Positions 16,166-25,555 of a stretch of DNA of 64,000 bases are shown here, piece after piece. The stretch's first letter is position 1. Each line of letters opens with the position of its first letter. A model generated the notes under the pieces. That model did no database searches, was not told where the DNA came from, and was given only the letters and a program-made list of their open reading frames with translations. The translations under genes were made by a program, and so were the position numbers. Source of the DNA: GCA-2731375 sp002731375 (GTDB lineage: Bacteria; Pseudomonadota; Alphaproteobacteria; GCA-2731375); contig JASMDX010000075.1 in NCBI GenBank assembly GCA_030752605.1, positions 24,479 through 88,478 of the forward strand. The letters are read 5' to 3'.

Positions 16166-17899
16166 TCAGCTGGCGCGCAGCCTGACCGTGGCGGCTTCGT
16201 CCACTGACTTACCATCCCCGCTTAGCTTAACGCCATAAATCTCTTCGCCGGCCTGTAGGCTGACGACGCCGTCGCGGATATCGCGTAGCACCCGCCATGG
16301 CTCCCGCTGTTTCGGATCGCCCCAGCCACCGCCGCCTGGTGATGAGGCGCGCAGGGTCAGGGGGCCGAAATGGCGGACGGCGTACTTCGGTGGCGTTTCT
16401 CTACCGCCATGGGCAAACGATACTTCCATGTCGCCGGGCTGGCCCGCGGCCCCGCCCGCGGCCCCGAAGCAGGACGTGTTGTACAGTCCCTCGCCGCGAA
16501 AGGCGTATTCGGCATCGACATTGATCTCAACCTCGAAATCGGCGCCGGTGCCGCCGCGATAGGCGCCGGAGCCGGCGGCATCGGTGCGGAATTCCTGCCG
16601 TTTGAACAGCACGGGATAGAGTTGCTCGTATGTTTCCACATTGGGCAACACCAGGCCGCCCAGGGCGATCAGATGGCCGATCTGGTTGAAACCGTCGCGG
16701 CCTTCGACGCCGCCGCCGCCAGGCGCGGAATTCCATTGATACATCACGAATGGGCTCTCTCCGCCTGTCCTGCCTGATGTGGTGCCATGTATGGCCTTGC
16801 CCCAACCGGCGCAGCTGCGTTCGGGCACCGCCTGGTTCAGGGTTTTCCAGATCACATGTACGATCTCGTGCGCGACGAAGACCGTGTTCATGGTCATGGC
16901 GGCGGGCGGTCTGGCATTGATGATGGTGCCTTCGGGCGCGATGATGGTCACCGTGCGGAAGGTGCCTTCGTTGCGTGGCAGATCCGGGTCGAAGTACGAG
17001 GCCAAGGCCATGTAGACAGCGGACCAGGTGTTGGCGACGGAGGAATTCTTGAAGCCTTTGACCTGTGGCGCGGTGCCGGTGAAATCAACCTCCAAGGCCT
17101 CACCCTTGACGCTCAGGCGCACCCGAATGGCATCATCAACAGGCTCAAAGCAGTCGTTGTCGATGGCTTCTTCGGCGTGGTAGTTGCCGTCGGGCATGGC
17201 GGCGACACAGCGGCGGAAGCTGCGGTCGGCATGTTCCAGGATGCCTTCGAAATAGTCCCGGTATTGCGTCATGCCAAGCTCTTCCACTAGGGCGGCGATG
17301 CGGTCGGCGCCGATCTTGGTGGAGCCGATCATGGCCCGTAGATCGCCATCCAGGGCCTCCGCCGTGCGCGTGTTGATCATCACCAGGCGCCAGATGTCCT
17401 GGCGCGTCTCGCCCTTGGCGATCAGTTTCATCACCGGCAGGCGGATGCCTTCGTGAAAAATCTCACGGGCTTCGGAATTGTAGGTCCCCGCCGCGCCGCC
17501 GCCAATATCGGCTTGGTGGGCCCGGTTGCAGGCAAAGGCAACCAACTCGCCGCCAACAAATACCGGCCGGGCGATAACCCAGTCGGGCAGATGGTTGCCG
17601 CCCGCCGTGTAGGGATCGTTCAACAAAAAGACATCGCCATCATCGATATCACCGGCGAAATCCCGCAACAGGGCGCGCACGGCGAAACCGCCACCTCCCG
17701 TATGGATGGGAATGCCGTCGGCCTGGCTGACCAGGGTGCCGTCGGGATCGGCGATGAAGCAGGAGAAATCGTGGCTTTGCGAGAAAATCGGGCTGCGCGC
17801 GGTCCGCGTCATGACCCAGCCCATCTGCCGCGATATATGATCCAAACGGTTCTGCACCAGGGCCAGGACGATCGGATCGAGACTGTCTTGACTGTTCAT
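16166..17899 (-). CDS. hyuB: Hydantoinase B / oxoprolinase-family subunit
   Basis: 577-residue HyuB-family protein. With HyuA such proteins form ATP-dependent hydantoinases/oxoprolinases, or relatives such as acetophenone carboxylase and caprolactamase. The N-terminus reads DPIVLALVQNRLDHISRQMGWVM; HTGGGGFAVRALLRDF, LLNDPYTAGGNHLPDW, the metal-site-like NRAHQADIGGG and the C-terminal SPGGGGWGDP are all characteristic. It follows hyuA with one base between stop and start, so the two are almost certainly co-translated into one complex. The substrate is not shown by sequence. Confidence 0.88.
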   Translation of the reverse strand: MNSQDSLDPIVLALVQNRLDHISRQMGWVMTRTARSPIFSQSHDFSCFIADPDGTLVSQADGIPIHTGGGGFAVRALLRDFAGDIDDGDVFLLNDPYTAGGNHLPDWVIARPVFVGGELVAFACNRAHQADIGGGAAGTYNSEAREIFHEGIRLPVMKLIAKGETRQDIWRLVMINTRTAEALDGDLRAMIGSTKIGADRIAALVEELGMTQYRDYFEGILEHADRSFRRCVAAMPDGNYHAEEAIDNDCFEPVDDAIRVRLSVKGEALEVDFTGTAPQVKGFKNSSVANTWSAVYMALASYFDPDLPRNEGTFRTVTIIAPEGTIINARPPAAMTMNTVFVAHEIVHVIWKTLNQAVPERSCAGWGKAIHGTTSGRTGGESPFVMYQWNSAPGGGGVEGRDGFNQIGHLIALGGLVLPNVETYEQLYPVLFKRQEFRTDAAGSGAYRGGTGADFEVEINVDAEYAFRGEGLYNTSCFGAAGGAAGQPGDMEVSFAHGGRETPPKYAVRHFGPLTLRASSPGGGGWGDPKQREPWRVLRDIRDGVVSLQAGEEIYGVKLSGDGKSVDEAATVRLRAS

Positions 17900-17900
17900 A

Positions 17901-19973
17901 TCAATTCTCCGCCCCGTCGATTTCGATCAGGAAATTATCCGCTGCGTCCACCGACAAGCGGTCTTTCGGTCCGACAAACACCGTCGTGGTCAGCTCCTCC
18001 ACCAGCAGCGGGCCGTCCCGGCAAAAGCCTGGCCGCAGATCGGCGCCGGTATAGACAGGCGTCTCCTGCCAGCCATGCCTGCCGTCCGTAAAGACTTGGC
18101 GCAGCGCGGTGGGTTCGGGCCGTTTATCCGATGGCTCAGCTGATATCGGATCCGTGACATCGATCAAGCCACGTGCGGTGACACGCAGGGCGGTGATCTC
18201 GATGGTGCCGCCCGGCTGGGTGTGGCCGTACTGCCGTTGATGATCCGCATCGAAGGAAACTCGAACGGCGCCTGGGTCGAAGCTGTCATCGGACAAGGCG
18301 ACGCGGATCGACCACAACTGGCCGCGATAGCGTAAGTCCAATTCCCGCTGCACTATCGCCTTGTCGCCGCTGAATCCTTCGGCGGCCAGCGCGGCCTGCG
18401 CCCGATCAGCCAGGGGCTCGAAAGCCTGTTGCAAGGTGGTGCCGTCGACGCTGTCCAGATTGTCGAAATGCACGGCCAGATAATCCTGGCGAATGTCCGT
18501 GTGCAACATGCCCAGGGCGCAAAAGGCGCCCGCCTGGCGCGGCACATAAGCCTGGCCGCAGCCCAACGAGCGGGCCACGGAGGCGCCATGCATGGGCCCG
18601 GCGCCGCCAGCGGCTACCAGAGTGAAGCGGCGCGGATCGTGGCCCCGCTGGATCGAGATATGCTCCACCGCATGCAGCAGGTTCTGTTCCAACAGGCGGA
18701 TGATGCCTGCTGCCGCTTCTTCGACCCGAATTCCCAAAGGGGCCGCGATCTTGCTCTCGATAGCCTGCCACGCCAGCTTGTCGTCCAAGGTCACGCTGCC
18801 GCCCGCATAGGGACCGGGGCGCAGGCGGCCCAGAACCATATAGGCGTCGGTGACGGTTGGCTGATCGCCGCCCTGGCCATAACAGGCCGGGCCGGGCAGG
18901 GCACCCGCGCCCAGTGGGCCCACATGCAGCAAACCGGCCTCGTCCACATGGGCGATGGTGCCGCCGCCCGCACCCACGGTATGGATTTCCACCGAGGGCG
19001 TGGCCAGGTGATAGCCGTCGATGTTCAGCTCGTCCGTCACGCCGACCTGGCCTTCGCCCATCAGGGTAACATCGCAACTGGTGCCGCCGATCTCCATGGC
19101 GATCAGATTGTTCGTGCTCGCCGCCCGGCTATAGAGGCCCAGGGCGCCGACGCCGGCGGCGGGACCCGAGAGCACCAGATTGACCGGCCGCTCCGAGACC
19201 TGTTCGACGGACACCGCGCCGCCGTTGCTTTGCAGCAATAAAATCGGCCGGGCCAAGCCGTTATCGCGTAAATGGCTGTCCAGATCCCTTAGGTAACCGA
19301 CCACATTCGGTGCGATGTAGGCATTGACCACGGTGGTCGAGGTGCGTTCGTACTCCCCCATGATCGGGGCGATGCGGCTGGATAGCGAGACCCAGGGAAA
19401 TGCTTCCAGGTGTTTCGCCACCGCATCCTCGTGCGCCGGATTGCCATAGCTGTTCAGCAAGGCAACGGCGATGGCGTCCACCTCTTCCTCGGCAAAGACC
19501 GCCATCGCCGCATCAACGTCGCTCAATGCGATGGACGCCAGTTCGACACCGTTCTTGTCCAGGCGGCCAGCCACGGGTTGGCGGAGATAACGCGGCACCA
19601 AAACGTCGGGAAAAGGTGCGCGGTGATCCCACATGTTCTCCCGTATACCACGGCGTACTTCCAGGCTGTCGCGGAAGCCGGTGGTGGTCAGCAGGCCGAC
19701 CTTGGCGCCTTTCTTTTCTAGAATGGTGTTCGTAGCGACGGTGGATCCATGAAAAAACAAAGCGCAATTGCCAAGTAAATCAGACAGTTCGATCGACAAC
19801 TGGTCCGCCGCCCGCGCCAGCACCGACATGACACCCTGGCTGGGATCGGCGGGCACGGAGGGCGCCTTGAACACCCACAGGGAGCCGGTTTGATCGCGCA
19901 GCACCATGTCCGTGAAGGTGCCGCCCACATCGACGCCGATGCGCCAAGGTGCTGCTGGTTGCGCGCCGCTCAC
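17901..19973 (-). CDS. hyuA: Hydantoinase A / oxoprolinase-family ATPase subunit
   Basis: ~690-residue HyuA-family protein with the actin-like ATPase opening RIGVDVGGTFTDMVL near residue 12. Further motifs are FHGSTVATNTILEKKGAKVGLLTTTGFRD, MEIGGTSCDVTLMGEG and GAGGGTIAHVDEAG. There is a double GTG at the start; the one at 19973 is chosen because it forms a GTGA overlap with the stop of the preceding AtzH-like gene, with AAGGCG upstream. In the family it hydrolyses ATP to activate the cyclic amide or ketone substrate that HyuB then processes. Confidence 0.88.
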   Translation of the reverse strand: MSGAQPAAPWRIGVDVGGTFTDMVLRDQTGSLWVFKAPSVPADPSQGVMSVLARAADQLSIELSDLLGNCALFFHGSTVATNTILEKKGAKVGLLTTTGFRDSLEVRRGIRENMWDHRAPFPDVLVPRYLRQPVAGRLDKNGVELASIALSDVDAAMAVFAEEEVDAIAVALLNSYGNPAHEDAVAKHLEAFPWVSLSSRIAPIMGEYERTSTTVVNAYIAPNVVGYLRDLDSHLRDNGLARPILLLQSNGGAVSVEQVSERPVNLVLSGPAAGVGALGLYSRAASTNNLIAMEIGGTSCDVTLMGEGQVGVTDELNIDGYHLATPSVEIHTVGAGGGTIAHVDEAGLLHVGPLGAGALPGPACYGQGGDQPTVTDAYMVLGRLRPGPYAGGSVTLDDKLAWQAIESKIAAPLGIRVEEAAAGIIRLLEQNLLHAVEHISIQRGHDPRRFTLVAAGGAGPMHGASVARSLGCGQAYVPRQAGAFCALGMLHTDIRQDYLAVHFDNLDSVDGTTLQQAFEPLADRAQAALAAEGFSGDKAIVQRELDLRYRGQLWSIRVALSDDSFDPGAVRVSFDADHQRQYGHTQPGGTIEITALRVTARGLIDVTDPISAEPSDKRPEPTALRQVFTDGRHGWQETPVYTGADLRPGFCRDGPLLVEELTTTVFVGPKDRLSVDAADNFLIEIDGAEN

Positions 19974-20374
19974 CACCGGGACGCCTTGTCTTGGATCGAA
20001 ACGTGGGCCGCGACGACCTTCCAGCCCAGATCGGGAAACTTCACCCAGGTTTGCGATTGCCGGCCCACTTCGTCCTGACCGCGGACCTTGAATTCCAGGT
20101 TCACGGTGGCGAAACTGTCGCCCAGGGTGAGGATTTCCAGGCGACGGCGCACTTCCTTGATGCCGGGACCTGGCGCGCGCGAGGTTCGGTGTTTATGGAT
20201 CTCGTCGAAACCATAGCCGTTTTCGTGCATGGCATAGCGAATTGTCTTGGTGCTGTCCCAAAAGGTGTTGTCCAGAACATTCACATCTTTGTCGATCAGG
20301 GCCTGTTCATATTCCTCGAACAGGGCAGTAATTTCCGCCACTACGTCCGGATCGTTTTCGACAAGTGTATTCAC
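19970..20374 (-). CDS. AtzH/HpxZ-like (DUF3225) protein
   Basis: 134-residue NTF2-like protein of the DUF3225 group, which includes HpxZ of oxalurate catabolism and AtzH, a decarboxylating amidohydrolase in cyanuric acid breakdown. Family-like segments are EITALFEEYEQALIDKDVNVLDNTFW, FDEIHKHRTSRAPG and GRQSQTWVKF. The GTG at 20374 is the start: GGAG lies eight bases upstream and the GTG overlaps the amidase stop (GTGA). The upstream in-frame extension is amidase coding DNA in another frame. Adjacent amidase plus AtzH-like protein is the arrangement seen for AtzE/AtzH and the hpx genes; no AtzG-like small subunit is visible here. Confidence 0.8.
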   Translation of the reverse strand: MNTLVENDPDVVAEITALFEEYEQALIDKDVNVLDNTFWDSTKTIRYAMHENGYGFDEIHKHRTSRAPGPGIKEVRRRLEILTLGDSFATVNLEFKVRGQDEVGRQSQTWVKFPDLGWKVVAAHVSIQDKASRW

Positions 20375-21549
20375 GCGGAATTCTCCATTGCTAGGGCTAG
20401 GGCAGTCAGTTGGGCGTCCGTGCCCCAGCGGCCAATGATCGACATGCCAACAGGCAGGCCATCGATAGTAGCGCCAGGGATCGATACTTGCGGTACCCCG
20501 GTCAGGCCGCCGTGAGTGCACAGACAGGCGATCTGCATGCGCAGAGGGTCGGTCTGGTTGATCGGCAGGCCCTTCATCGGTGCTGGAAATGGTGTCGTCG
20601 GAAGGCAGAGCACGGTGTTGGGCGGCAACAGATAATCCAGCCGGGTCCGAGCCTCCTGGCGCATCATGTTGGCCCAGTCGCGCTCGGCTTCGGGAATGGC
20701 GGCGGCGGTGGCTAGGCCGCGGGCGACGGAGTAAGCCATGGCCGGATTGGTTGTTTCCAGCCAGTCCTTGAAGGTCAGCCAGCCTTCATGGGATTGCAGG
20801 GTACGCTGCGCCCTGGCCCAGGTGCTCAGACCAGGCGGTGCCATGACCTCTTCTTCAATTGTTTCCACCAATTCGCCCAGGCGCTCGATAATGGGTAATA
20901 GGGCGGCATGTAGCTTGCCGTCCGCGAAGCCGAAGGCATCCACCGCGACGATCAGGCGGTCCGGCAGTTCGGTTGGAATATCTTCCGCCAACATGACGGC
21001 GGATGCCCTGGCGAAGGTCTTGGCGTCGCGGGCGAACCAACCGGTCGTATCGGAACTGGGCGCTTGCGGCATCATACCGCCAAGCTCCAGCCGGCCATGG
21101 GTGGGGCGGATGCCGTATAGACCGCAGAAACTGGCTGGCACCCGAACCGAGCCGCCGGTATCCGTGCCCAGGGCGATGTCGCACATATCTGCGGCCACTG
21201 CCGCCGCCGAGCCGGCGGAGGAGCCACCCGGTACCCGGTCAGGCGCGGCACTGTTCACCGGCGTGCCATGAAAGACATTCTCGCCCAGGATGCCTAGGGA
21301 GACTTCATCGGTAATCGCCTTGCCCACCAGATCGGCGCCGCCGTCCAGCAAAACCTGCACGGCCCAGGCGTGCCGCTTTGCCGGTTCATGGTTGCCCGGC
21401 CAGTCTGGATTGCCGCCGCCCGTGGGATGCCCAGCCACATCAAACAAATCCTTGGCCACGAAGGTCAGGCCCGATAGCGGCCCATTCGGTGCGCCTTCGA
21501 TATGTACCGACGAGCCTGGCACCAACGCGCCGACCGTGTCTTGCATCAT
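20371..21549 (-). CDS. Amidase signature family enzyme
   Basis: 392-residue amidase with the Ser-cisSer-Lys triad: Lys in LTFVAKDLFDVAG, the cis-Ser in PGGSSAGSAAAVAA and the nucleophilic Ser in GTDTGGSVRVPASFCG. The short length and LFDVAGHPTGGGNPDW resemble indole-acetamide-hydrolase-type (AMI1) amidases and AtzE relatives. Its start directly abuts the stop of the upstream MetX-like gene and its stop overlaps the AtzH-like gene, indicating translational coupling. It probably hydrolyses a small amide feeding the hydantoinase operon; the substrate is unknown. Confidence 0.87.
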   Translation of the reverse strand: MMQDTVGALVPGSSVHIEGAPNGPLSGLTFVAKDLFDVAGHPTGGGNPDWPGNHEPAKRHAWAVQVLLDGGADLVGKAITDEVSLGILGENVFHGTPVNSAAPDRVPGGSSAGSAAAVAADMCDIALGTDTGGSVRVPASFCGLYGIRPTHGRLELGGMMPQAPSSDTTGWFARDAKTFARASAVMLAEDIPTELPDRLIVAVDAFGFADGKLHAALLPIIERLGELVETIEEEVMAPPGLSTWARAQRTLQSHEGWLTFKDWLETTNPAMAYSVARGLATAAAIPEAERDWANMMRQEARTRLDYLLPPNTVLCLPTTPFPAPMKGLPINQTDPLRMQIACLCTHGGLTGVPQVSIPGATIDGLPVGMSIIGRWGTDAQLTALALAMENSA

Positions 21550-22563
21550 CTAGCCCTCCAACAATTCTTGCACCGCCGCGCGCACATGCGCCTCATCATC
21601 GGTGTTGTCGATAGGGTTGCCCGCGCGGTGGCCCCAGATGGATTCGATGGGCCGGAACTCAGCGTTCGGCATTTGCGTGCATTCGGCCTCGCTATCCTCG
21701 GGCGTGAAGTAGAGATCCGTGCGCGAGGGCATGATCATGGCGCGGGCCTCGATGGCGCCCAGGGCGGTGGCCAGATCGCCGTTATAAATCTCGTTGTCAG
21801 ATATATCTGAATCGTACCAGACCGCCAGCATGGCAAGCAGATCATCGCCATTGCGGCGCAGGAAATTTGCCTCCCAGCCGCGCACCAGATAATCCTCCAA
21901 CGAGGCGAAACCCAGCTCCAGGTGCTTTTCCTGACGATAGAAGGCTTGGCTCATGGCCCAACCGGCATACAAGCGCCCCATGGCGCGCAAGCCACGCACG
22001 GGCCGGGCGGTGAAGCCACTCTCCTGCCAGGCCGGATCGGCGGTCAAGGTGGCGCGCACACCTTCGAGGAAAACCTTGTTATGGGGCGTGGTACGTGCCG
22101 AGCCGCAGACGGCGCAAATGGCGTCTACTTGATCCGGGAAGATGGCGCCCCAATGCAGGGCTTGTTGGGCGCCCATTGACCAGCCATAGACGAGAGCCAG
22201 ATGCTCGATTCCAAAATTTTCTTTTAGCAAGCGGTTCTGGGCCTGCACGTTGTCCCAATGGCTGAAGCGGGGAAAGCGCCCCATGCCATAGGGTTCCGCG
22301 ATGTTGGAGGGAGAGGAAGAGAGTCCGTTGCCGAACATGTTGGGGATGATGATGAAGTACTTTTCTGGATCCAGGATACCGCCCGGACGGATCAACCATT
22401 CGATATCGATATGCTGGGCGCCATACGAGGTGGGATAGAGCACCACGTTGGATTTATCCGCCGCCAGTTTGCCATAGGTTTGATAGGTCAATTGCGCATT
22501 GGTCAGGGTCATGCCCCGCTGTAGGCGCAGATTGTCCAACTCGAAAACCTTGTAATCGTCCAT
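21550..22563 (-). CDS. MetX-like alpha/beta hydrolase
   Basis: 337-residue alpha/beta-hydrolase resembling homoserine O-acetyltransferase (MetX). The nucleophile elbow is GWSMGAQQAL, followed by a likely acid residue in PSRTDLYFTPED and the His in SIWGHRAGNP. LTYQTYGKLAADKSNVVLYPTSYG is the usual beginning of the fold. MetX proteins proper usually have a longer, fuller set of substrate-binding residues, and the catabolic operon context argues for a hydrolase rather than methionine synthesis. It heads the seven-gene minus-strand operon; GGAGGGAG lies a few bases before the ATG. Confidence 0.8.
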   Translation of the reverse strand: MDDYKVFELDNLRLQRGMTLTNAQLTYQTYGKLAADKSNVVLYPTSYGAQHIDIEWLIRPGGILDPEKYFIIIPNMFGNGLSSSPSNIAEPYGMGRFPRFSHWDNVQAQNRLLKENFGIEHLALVYGWSMGAQQALHWGAIFPDQVDAICAVCGSARTTPHNKVFLEGVRATLTADPAWQESGFTARPVRGLRAMGRLYAGWAMSQAFYRQEKHLELGFASLEDYLVRGWEANFLRRNGDDLLAMLAVWYDSDISDNEIYNGDLATALGAIEARAMIMPSRTDLYFTPEDSEAECTQMPNAEFRPIESIWGHRAGNPIDNTDDEAHVRAAVQELLEG

Positions 22564-22657
22564 TTTTGTGCTCCCTCCACTGCTTATCCTATCGCCAGCG
22601 GGCGGAGTGGTCCAATATGATCGCCTGCAATTCGTATTTCAGAGGGCCCCGATTGCC

Positions 22658-24571
22658 ATGACCAAGCCAAAACCAGCATCGCCGACCACCCAGGCAGCGC
22701 AAAAGGCTGTGCTGGAAGCTCTGCCGTTTGAAGATCAATTCGATTTCGAGCAGGCTCAGCGCGGTTTTATTGCCGCCGTGCCCGATGGCCAGGTCACGAA
22801 TGCGCGCGGCGCTGAACTTTGGGATTTGCAGGCGTACGATTTTCTGAACCAAGGCGAGGCGCCTGATACGGTCAATCCCAGCCTCTGGCGCATGGCACAA
22901 TTGAACATGAATAACGGCCTCTACAAGGTGTGTGAGCGGGTCTATCAGCTACGTGGCATCGATCTGGCCAATATGACGATCATTGAAGGCGACAGCGGCC
23001 TGATCATCGTCGATCCCATGACCACGGCCGAGGTGGCAGGCGCTGGGTTGGATCTGTATCATGCCCATCGCCCGGAAAAACCGGTTGTCTGCGTGATCTA
23101 CTCTCACAGTCATGTGGATCACTATGGCGGCGCCATGGGTGTGGCCAGTGCCGAGGATGCCGCATCTGGCAAGGTCAGCGTGATCGCGCCGGATCAGTTT
23201 GTCGAGGAATTAAGCGGCGAAAATGTCATCGCCGGCAATGCCATGATGCGCCGGGCACAGTTCCAGTTCGGCGGTTTGTTGCGCAAGGGAGCGTGCGGCC
23301 AGGTTGATGCCGGCCTGGGCAAGGTCACGGCGCGGGGTCGGGTGACCTTGATCTCGCCGACATTAGTGATAACCGAGCCAACGGAAACTCATGCCGTTGA
23401 TGGCGTGGAGATAGTCTTTCAACTGGCCCCGGATTCAGAGGCGCCGGCGGAAATGCATATGTTCTTGCCGCAATTCGGTGTCTTGAATATGGCGGAGAAC
23501 ACCACGCGCCTGCTACACAACTTTATTCCCTTTCGAGGCTCGGTCGCGCGCGACCCGCGCATCTGGTCGCGGCATATCTCCGATGCGATCACGATGTTTG
23601 GTGACCGGACCGAAGTTCTGATCGGCCAGCATCACTGGCCCACATGGGGCCGGGACGAGGTTAGGGCCTATTTGGAAAAGCAGCGGGATCTGTACAAATA
23701 TATTCACGACCAGACAGTCCGTTTAATGAACCATGGCCTCAACCGTGAGGAAATCTCCGAGGAGCTGGACCTGCCTCCCGGTCTGGATCAGGAATGGTCC
23801 GTGCGCGGTTACTACGGCAGCGTCAGCCATAACGCCAAGGCTGTCTATCAGCGATATCTCAGCTGGTATGATGCCAACCCGGCCAATCTGAACCAGTTGC
23901 CCCGGCGCGAAGCCGGAAGAAAGATGGTCGAATATATGGGCGGCGCCGAGGCGCTGCTTTTTCGTGCTCAGGCGGATTTCGGGGTTGGGGAGTACCGTTG
24001 GGTGGCGCAAGTGTTGAGCCATCTGGTCTTTGCCGAGCCGGAAAATATGGCAGGGCGGCAACTATTGGCAGATACCTTTGAACAACTCGGTTATCAGGCG
24101 GAAAGTGCGACCTGGCGTAACGCCTATCTGTATGGCGCGCAGGAACTGCGCCACGGCTTGGCCAAACTGCCTCCGCGCCGGATGATCAGCCCGGACATGC
24201 TGACCGCGCTGAGCGGTGGGGCGCTGTTTGATTTCATGGCCGTGCGTCTGAATGGCGCCAAGGCCGCCGGCCTGCGCTGGCGGATCAACTGGCATTTGAG
24301 TGACATCGACGAACGCCTGATGATGAACCTGCAGAATTGCACCATGACGTACATGCCTGGCGAGGTGGCGGACGACGCGGCTGCGTCCGTGCGGGTCAGC
24401 CGCGAGGTGCTGGTGGCGGTAAACGTGCGTAAGACCAATGTGACAGAGGCCTTGGCCGCCGGCGAAATGGAAATCAAAGGTGATCCGGCGCTGGTCGTGC
24501 GGCTTTTCGAAATATTGGATGATTTTGATATGATGTTCGATGTCGTCGCACCCAGTCTGAAGGGAGAGTGA
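22658..24571 (+). CDS. SdsA1-like alkylsulfatase (metallo-beta-lactamase fold)
   Basis: 637-residue protein with the three-part layout of class III alkylsulfatases such as SdsA1: an N-terminal metallo-beta-lactamase domain (about 110-340) with the zinc motif SHSHVDHYGG, a middle alpha-helical dimerisation domain, and a C-terminal SCP2-like lipid-binding domain (RMISPDMLTALSGGALFDFMAV onward). Such enzymes split primary alkyl sulfates to alcohol and sulfate. The ATG at 22658 has AGAGGG upstream. No secretion signal is seen, unlike SdsA1, so a cytoplasmic location is inferred. It starts a three-gene plus operon. Confidence 0.88.
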   Translation: MTKPKPASPTTQAAQKAVLEALPFEDQFDFEQAQRGFIAAVPDGQVTNARGAELWDLQAYDFLNQGEAPDTVNPSLWRMAQLNMNNGLYKVCERVYQLRGIDLANMTIIEGDSGLIIVDPMTTAEVAGAGLDLYHAHRPEKPVVCVIYSHSHVDHYGGAMGVASAEDAASGKVSVIAPDQFVEELSGENVIAGNAMMRRAQFQFGGLLRKGACGQVDAGLGKVTARGRVTLISPTLVITEPTETHAVDGVEIVFQLAPDSEAPAEMHMFLPQFGVLNMAENTTRLLHNFIPFRGSVARDPRIWSRHISDAITMFGDRTEVLIGQHHWPTWGRDEVRAYLEKQRDLYKYIHDQTVRLMNHGLNREEISEELDLPPGLDQEWSVRGYYGSVSHNAKAVYQRYLSWYDANPANLNQLPRREAGRKMVEYMGGAEALLFRAQADFGVGEYRWVAQVLSHLVFAEPENMAGRQLLADTFEQLGYQAESATWRNAYLYGAQELRHGLAKLPPRRMISPDMLTALSGGALFDFMAVRLNGAKAAGLRWRINWHLSDIDERLMMNLQNCTMTYMPGEVADDAAASVRVSREVLVAVNVRKTNVTEALAAGEMEIKGDPALVVRLFEILDDFDMMFDVVAPSLKGE

Positions 24572-24575
24572 AACT

Positions 24576-25550
24576 TTGACGGAAACAACGTACAGCATCG
24601 GTGTTATCGGCCTCGGTATCATGGGGCGGCGGATGATCGCGAATGTGATCAAACATTTCCGCCTTGCTATCAGCGGCGCCTGGGATCCGGATTCCCGGGC
24701 CTGCGCGGACGCAGCGGCGGAAACGCCTGACCTGGCGATCATGGCGGATGCGGACGCGGTTATCGCGCGGGCGGATCTGATATACGTTGCCACGCCGCCT
24801 TTATGGCACCGGGAATATGCGGACCGGGCCATGGTGGCCGAAAAGCCGCTCTATTGTGAAAAACCCCTGGGCATCGATGTGGAGAGCAGCCGCGATCTGG
24901 TGGCGACCTTGGACAACAGCTATACGCCCAACGTAGTGAATTTCATCCAGGCATCATCTCGCGCCGTGACCTTGACCAAGGAGCGCGTCGACAACGGCGC
25001 CCTGGGTGAAATCATCGGCGTCGATATCATCGTACATTTTTCCCGCTGGCCTCGGGATTGGCAGGCAGACGCCGATTGGCTACGTTTTCGTGATCAGGGC
25101 GGCTATACACGCGAGGTGTTGTCGCATTTTATCTTTGTCACCCAGCGTCTGTTGGGGCCGGCAGCCTTGATCACCTCCTGTCCGGTCTATCAGGATGATC
25201 CTGAATTGTGCGAGACGCATATTTCCGCCGTGCTCGATTGTGGTGGCGTGCCGATTTCGGTGTTGGGGACCAGCGGCGGGGCGGGACCCGACAGGGTGGA
25301 AATGACGGTCTGGGGCAGCGAGCGGAGTCACCGTTTGCATGATTGGTTCTTCCTTCAATCCAGCAACGGCGGTGACTGGATGCAGGAATTCCCAGAGGTC
25401 GAGGATCCGCGCGTTGAAAGTTTCGGCTTGCAATTGGACAATGTGGCGGCTTGGATGGACGGCGAACCCAATGTCCTAGCCAGTGCCGCCGATGCCCTGG
25501 GGGTGCAAGAACTGGTCGAGGCGATGTTGGGTGCTGAAATAGGCGAGTAG
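24576..25550 (+). CDS. Gfo/Idh/MocA family oxidoreductase
   Basis: 324-residue NAD(P)-dependent dehydrogenase. The N-terminal Rossmann fold starts IGVIGLGIMGRRM and the catalytic-region motif AEKPLYCEKPLGIDVE carries the conserved Lys. The C-terminal domain has the family mixed sheet (GALGEIIGVDIIVHFSRWP). It starts with TTG, supported by AAGGGAGAG that overlaps the alkylsulfatase stop, so the two are coupled. It may oxidise or epimerise a polyol or sugar-like product freed by the sulfatase, but the substrate cannot be read from sequence. Confidence 0.83.
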   Translation: MTETTYSIGVIGLGIMGRRMIANVIKHFRLAISGAWDPDSRACADAAAETPDLAIMADADAVIARADLIYVATPPLWHREYADRAMVAEKPLYCEKPLGIDVESSRDLVATLDNSYTPNVVNFIQASSRAVTLTKERVDNGALGEIIGVDIIVHFSRWPRDWQADADWLRFRDQGGYTREVLSHFIFVTQRLLGPAALITSCPVYQDDPELCETHISAVLDCGGVPISVLGTSGGAGPDRVEMTVWGSERSHRLHDWFFLQSSNGGDWMQEFPEVEDPRVESFGLQLDNVAAWMDGEPNVLASAADALGVQELVEAMLGAEIGE

Positions 25551-25555
25551 ACGGA

